From the NCBI GenBank assembly GCA_905479615.1, contig CAJQNH010000049.1:1-8688 (forward strand): a stretch of 8,688 nt of DNA, in the 5' to 3' direction. Of the stretch, positions 6,226 to 8,688 are shown in pieces. The position numbers and the translations under genes were made by a program. This stretch comes from an uncultured Eudoraea sp. GTDB lineage: Bacteria; Bacteroidota; Bacteroidia; Flavobacteriales; Flavobacteriaceae. Under the pieces are notes generated by a model. That model did not search any database, was not told the origin of the DNA, and saw only the letters and a program-made list of their open reading frames with translations. Every line of letters begins with the position of its first letter. Position 1 is the first letter of the stretch.

Positions 6226-7154
6226 TTCTTATAAATACTGATTTGATTTACACCGTCTGATGATTTACGGGCCCTATACATACCTTCTGTGTTAAAAGGC
6301 ATTGCAATATTACCAAGGGCGTCAACGGCAATTAACCCGCCATCTCCTCCTAGCTTCAATAAACGATTTTGGATAAGCTCCTCTGCTGCATCCTGAAGAG
6401 ATAGGTTTTTGTATTCCATCAGGCAGGACAAGTCATATGCAACAACCCCTTTTATAAAATATTCGCCGCTACCCGTGCAGGAAACAGCACAGGTTTTATT
6501 GTTGGCATAGTTCCCTGCGCCAATCATCGGACTATCGCCAACTCTGCCAAATTGCTTGTTGGTCATGCCTCCAGTGGAAGTTCCAGCTGACAGATTCCCA
6601 TCACTATCAAGAGCAACTGCTCCAACAGTTCCAAATTTCGAATCCTTATTTGCAGAATGGTCTAGCTTAAAACTCTCGGTACCTCTAAGCTGCTGCCATT
6701 GTTGGAAACGAAGTTCATCATAGAAATATTTCTCATCTTCAAGATGGTATTTCAGTTTCTCTGCAAATTGCATAGCACCTTTAGAAGCAAGGAAAACATG
6801 ATCGCTTTTTTCCATAACATCCCGTGCCAGGCTTATAGGATTTTTTATGCCAGTTACCAAAGAAACCGCTCCTGCATTAAGGGTTTTTCCATCCATAATG
6901 GACGCATCCATTTCATGTTTCCCTTCAGAAGTGAACACACTTCCCTTTCCTGCATTAAACAAATGTGAATCCTCAAGTTCTTTAACCGATGCTTCAACTG
7001 CTTGTACGGCAGAACCGCCAGATTCTAAAAGCATATACCCTCTGTGTAAAGCACTTTCTAAAACGGCTTTATATAAGCTTTCTTTTTCTGGAGTCATCAT
7101 TCCTCTGACAAGGGTTCCGGCTCCTCCATGAATGGCTAGGGAAATTTTTTTCAT
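6222..7154 (-). CDS. iaaA: Isoaspartyl peptidase / plant-type L-asparaginase (Ntn hydrolase)
   Basis: This 310-residue Ntn hydrolase would split beta-aspartyl dipeptides, here most likely beta-Asp-Arg from cyanophycinase, releasing Asp and Arg; enzymes of this family also hydrolyse asparagine. The precursor should cut itself before Thr176 in KFGTVGAVALD (173-183), giving alpha and beta subunits. Other active-site residues match E. coli IaaA with a constant offset of three: Thr194 in AGTSTGG, Arg204 and Asp207 in GRVGDSP, and Thr227-Gly228 in CTGSGE. The N-terminal IHGGAG (8-13) and the NAGKGSVFT segment (67-75) are also typical. There is no signal peptide, so it is cytoplasmic. It lies 15 bases after the YpdA-like gene on the same strand, suggesting cotranscription from the promoter at 8202-8235. 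Its stop overlaps the cphB stop by four bases. The family is certain; the dipeptide role is inferred from the neighbours. Confidence 0.95.
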   Translation of the reverse strand: MKKISLAIHGGAGTLVRGMMTPEKESLYKAVLESALHRGYMLLESGGSAVQAVEASVKELEDSHLFNAGKGSVFTSEGKHEMDASIMDGKTLNAGAVSLVTGIKNPISLARDVMEKSDHVFLASKGAMQFAEKLKYHLEDEKYFYDELRFQQWQQLRGTESFKLDHSANKDSKFGTVGAVALDSDGNLSAGTSTGGMTNKQFGRVGDSPMIGAGNYANNKTCAVSCTGSGEYFIKGVVAYDLSCLMEYKNLSLQDAAEELIQNRLLKLGGDGGLIAVDALGNIAMPFNTEGMYRARKSSDGVNQISIYKN

Positions 7155-7169
7155 TCGCTTGAATAACTC

Positions 7170-8153
7170 TTAATTACCAATTTCAGATTCTTTTTTCTGC
7201 AAAATATTTTCAATAATGATCTTTGCATGTACTCGGGAATTTTCAATAAACCATTTATGGGTTTCCATACCACCGCAAATAACACCAGCAAGGTATATTC
7301 CTTTTATATTGGTTTCCATGGTTTCCGGATTGTAATTTGGTAATTTTTTTTCATCCTTTGATAATTCAATTCCCACATTCTCCAGAAATTCAAAATTTGG
7401 AGTGTATCCTGTTAAGGCCAGGACAAAATCATTTTCTAAAATAAGTTTTCCCTCTGGAGTTTCCAACTCAATTTCCTTTTCGCGAATCTCTTTCACAGAG
7501 GTGTTATAATAGGATTTAATACTTCCCTCTTCAATTCGGTTCATAATATCCGGACGAACCCAGTATTTAACCCGCTTACCAACTTCAGGGCCTCTGATAA
7601 TCATAGTAACTTCAGCACCTTTCCGCCAGCATTCAAGGGCAGCGTCAACAGCTGAATTACTTGCTCCTACCACGGCCAGTCTTTGACCTGCATAGAAATG
7701 AGGGTCCTTGTAGTAGTGAGATACTTTTGGGAGTTTTTCCCCTGGTACCTCCAGGAGGTTAGGAAGGTCATAAAACCCTGTGGCAATTGTGATATTAGTA
7801 GCTGTATATGAATTTTTATTTGTTACTACTTTAAAATCTTCTATACCTTTTTCTATAGACTCCACTTTTTCAAAGAGGTGAATATTCAACTTATTGGAGG
7901 TGACAATTCGTCTGTAATATTCCAAAGACTCATTACGCTTTGGCTTTGCTTCGTTGCTTATAAAAGGAATGTCATCTATTTCCAGTCGTTCTGAAGAGGA
8001 GAAAAACTGCATGTTTACGGGATAGTTAAATAAGGAATTAACTATAGGACCCTTCTCTACAATCAGGTAGCTCAAACCGCTTTTTTGAGCTTCGAGTCCA
8101 CAGGCTATTCCTATTGGGCCACCACCAACAATCAAAAGATCAAATCTATCCAT
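7170..8153 (-). CDS. ypdA: YpdA/Bdr-like FAD-dependent NADPH oxidoreductase without the family active-site cysteine
   Basis: This 327-residue flavoprotein resembles YpdA (Bdr), the bacillithiol disulfide reductase of Firmicutes, in length and sequence. The FAD site is VGGGPIG (9-15), with FNYPVNMQFFSSSE (42-55) following. ATGFYD (124-129) and the C-terminal GIYLAGV (285-291) complete the FAD domain, and the NADPH-binding loop is VVGASNSAVDAA (161-172). There is no CxxC, so it is not a thioredoxin reductase. S. aureus YpdA has Cys14 in GGGPC; here the residue is Ile14, and the only cysteines are 18, 175 and 293. From memory, other flavobacterial homologues share this. An oxidoreductase role is secure, but the electron acceptor is open. 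AAGG precedes the start codon by six bases. It heads an apparent two-gene unit with the isoaspartyl peptidase and has a good promoter at 8202-8235. Confidence 0.9.
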   Translation of the reverse strand: MDRFDLLIVGGGPIGIACGLEAQKSGLSYLIVEKGPIVNSLFNYPVNMQFFSSSERLEIDDIPFISNEAKPKRNESLEYYRRIVTSNKLNIHLFEKVESIEKGIEDFKVVTNKNSYTATNITIATGFYDLPNLLEVPGEKLPKVSHYYKDPHFYAGQRLAVVGASNSAVDAALECWRKGAEVTMIIRGPEVGKRVKYWVRPDIMNRIEEGSIKSYYNTSVKEIREKEIELETPEGKLILENDFVLALTGYTPNFEFLENVGIELSKDEKKLPNYNPETMETNIKGIYLAGVICGGMETHKWFIENSRVHAKIIIENILQKKESEIGN

Positions 8154-8407
8154 ATGTTTCCTTATAAAAGAGGTAAAATTTAGCTAGAATATAGGTAGGC
8201 GCAAAGCTATGTAATTTATTCTTAAACTTATCAAAGAATGCACGCTAAGCCAATATGACCAATAGAATAAGCAGCGTTATACTAAAGAATCAGAATCTCA
8301 GAAATAATAAAAGAAACTAAATTATGACTATAATTAATATGACTTATATCATTCTTTTTGTTTTTGATAAAACTGATCTTTATTAAATAATATTTAAATT
8401 GAAAGTC
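8154..8407. other. Divergent intergenic region, 254 bases, between ypdA and CBS-domain gene
   Basis: This AT-rich gap holds the ypdA promoter on its left side. The hexamer TATGAC occurs three times (8254-8259, 8323-8328, 8338-8343), the last within a weak inverted repeat ATGA-N6-TCAT (8339-8352). No exact promoter facing the CBS gene, no RNA gene and no credible small ORF were seen. Confidence 0.5.
8202..8235 (-). promoter_or_regulatory. Bacteroidota-type promoter for ypdA-iaaA
   Basis: On the minus strand a -33 element TTTG (8235-8232) is followed, after 22 bases, by TAGCTTTG (8209-8202), an exact match to TAnnTTTG. The gap is within the 17-23 bases known for flavobacterial promoters. It predicts transcription from about 8197 with a leader of some 40 bases before the ATG at 8153. 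Confidence 0.65.
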
Positions 8408-8688
8408 ATGAATGTCCAGATTGAGCTCCCCGTTTCCAATATAATGACCACAAACCTTATAATACTTGATGTAAAAGAAAGTTTAGATAAGGCAGAACAT
8501 TTATTTAAAAAATATAAAATACGGCATATCCCTGTGATTGAAAATGAAAAAATTATTGGGATGATAAGCTTGAACGATATACTCCGAATAAGTTTTGCCG
8601 ATGGTGCATATAGGGAAGAGGAAAATATATCCTCATCTATTTATGAAATGTTTACAATAAGGCAATTAATGATAGGAAATCTGGAGAC
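8408..8688 (+). CDS. CBS-domain protein, C-terminus cut by window edge
   Basis: The ATG at 8408-8410 opens a frame that runs 93 codons to the window edge. The first CBS domain spans about residues 8-62, with VSNIMTTN at its start (9-16), KYKIRHIPVIENEKIIGMIS across the central strands (35-54) and NDILR (56-60). A second repeat seems to begin at MFTIRQLMIGNLE (81-93). CBS pairs bind adenine nucleotides and control an attached or partner protein. Short stand-alone CBS proteins of about 140 residues are common in flavobacteria, and this start looks like one, but the missing end could carry another domain. No signal peptide or membrane segment is seen in the visible part. It diverges from ypdA; no link to cyanophycin is shown by the sequence. 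This reading frame is my own translation. Confidence 0.85.
   Translation, partial: MNVQIELPVSNIMTTNLIILDVKESLDKAEHLFKKYKIRHIPVIENEKIIGMISLNDILRISFADGAYREEENISSSIYEMFTIRQLMIGNLE

Noticed and set aside
6699..7131. Two plus-strand open frames of about 90 codons inside the isoaspartyl peptidase gene
   Set aside because: They are antisense to a gene with all active-site residues in place, and neither resembles a known family.

Overview
The window comes from an AT-rich genome of the Bacteroidota, most likely a flavobacterium. The signs are protein family signatures typical of that group, mostly absent Shine-Dalgarno sites, and an upstream region (8202-8235) matching the Bacteroidota promoter pattern TTTG / TAnnTTTG. 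No RNA gene, CRISPR array, insertion sequence or convincing stem-loop terminator was seen. All complete genes look intact, and no stretch longer than 300 bases lacks a gene.

Layout, left to right. Positions 1-613 (minus) hold the N-terminal part of a flavodoxin-fold NAD(P)H/FMN reductase-like protein cut by the window edge. Just upstream of it in the same direction is a 90-residue protein with two CxxC pairs (636-908). After a 216-base gap come a sugar-porter MFS transporter (1125-2468, minus) and cyanophycin synthetase cphA (2568-5195, minus). A 166-base divergent intergenic region separates cphA from cyanophycinase cphB (5362-6225, plus). cphB meets an isoaspartyl peptidase gene (6222-7154, minus) tail to tail with a 4-base overlap of stop codons. 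A YpdA-type FAD/NADPH oxidoreductase (7170-8153, minus) lies 15 bases upstream of the peptidase gene. A 254-base divergent region then leads to the 5' part of a CBS-domain protein (8408-8688, plus, cut by the edge).

The core of the window is a complete storage cycle for cyanophycin, the Asp-Arg nitrogen polymer. CphA would make multi-L-arginyl-poly-L-aspartate from Asp, Arg and ATP. CphB would cut it to beta-Asp-Arg dipeptides, and the isoaspartyl peptidase would split these to free Asp and Arg. Catalytic residues are visible in all three proteins. Synthesis and degradation genes diverge from one control region that contains a 22-bp imperfect palindrome, placed about 41 bases before the likely cphB transcription start. 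The final hydrolase is not in the cphB transcript: it is encoded on the opposite strand, apparently with the YpdA-like gene. The sugar transporter follows cphA in the same direction and could share its transcript. The individual families are known. The less expected points are the regulatory layout, the stop-codon overlap, the YpdA homologue lacking the active-site cysteine, and the altered sugar-site residues in the transporter.
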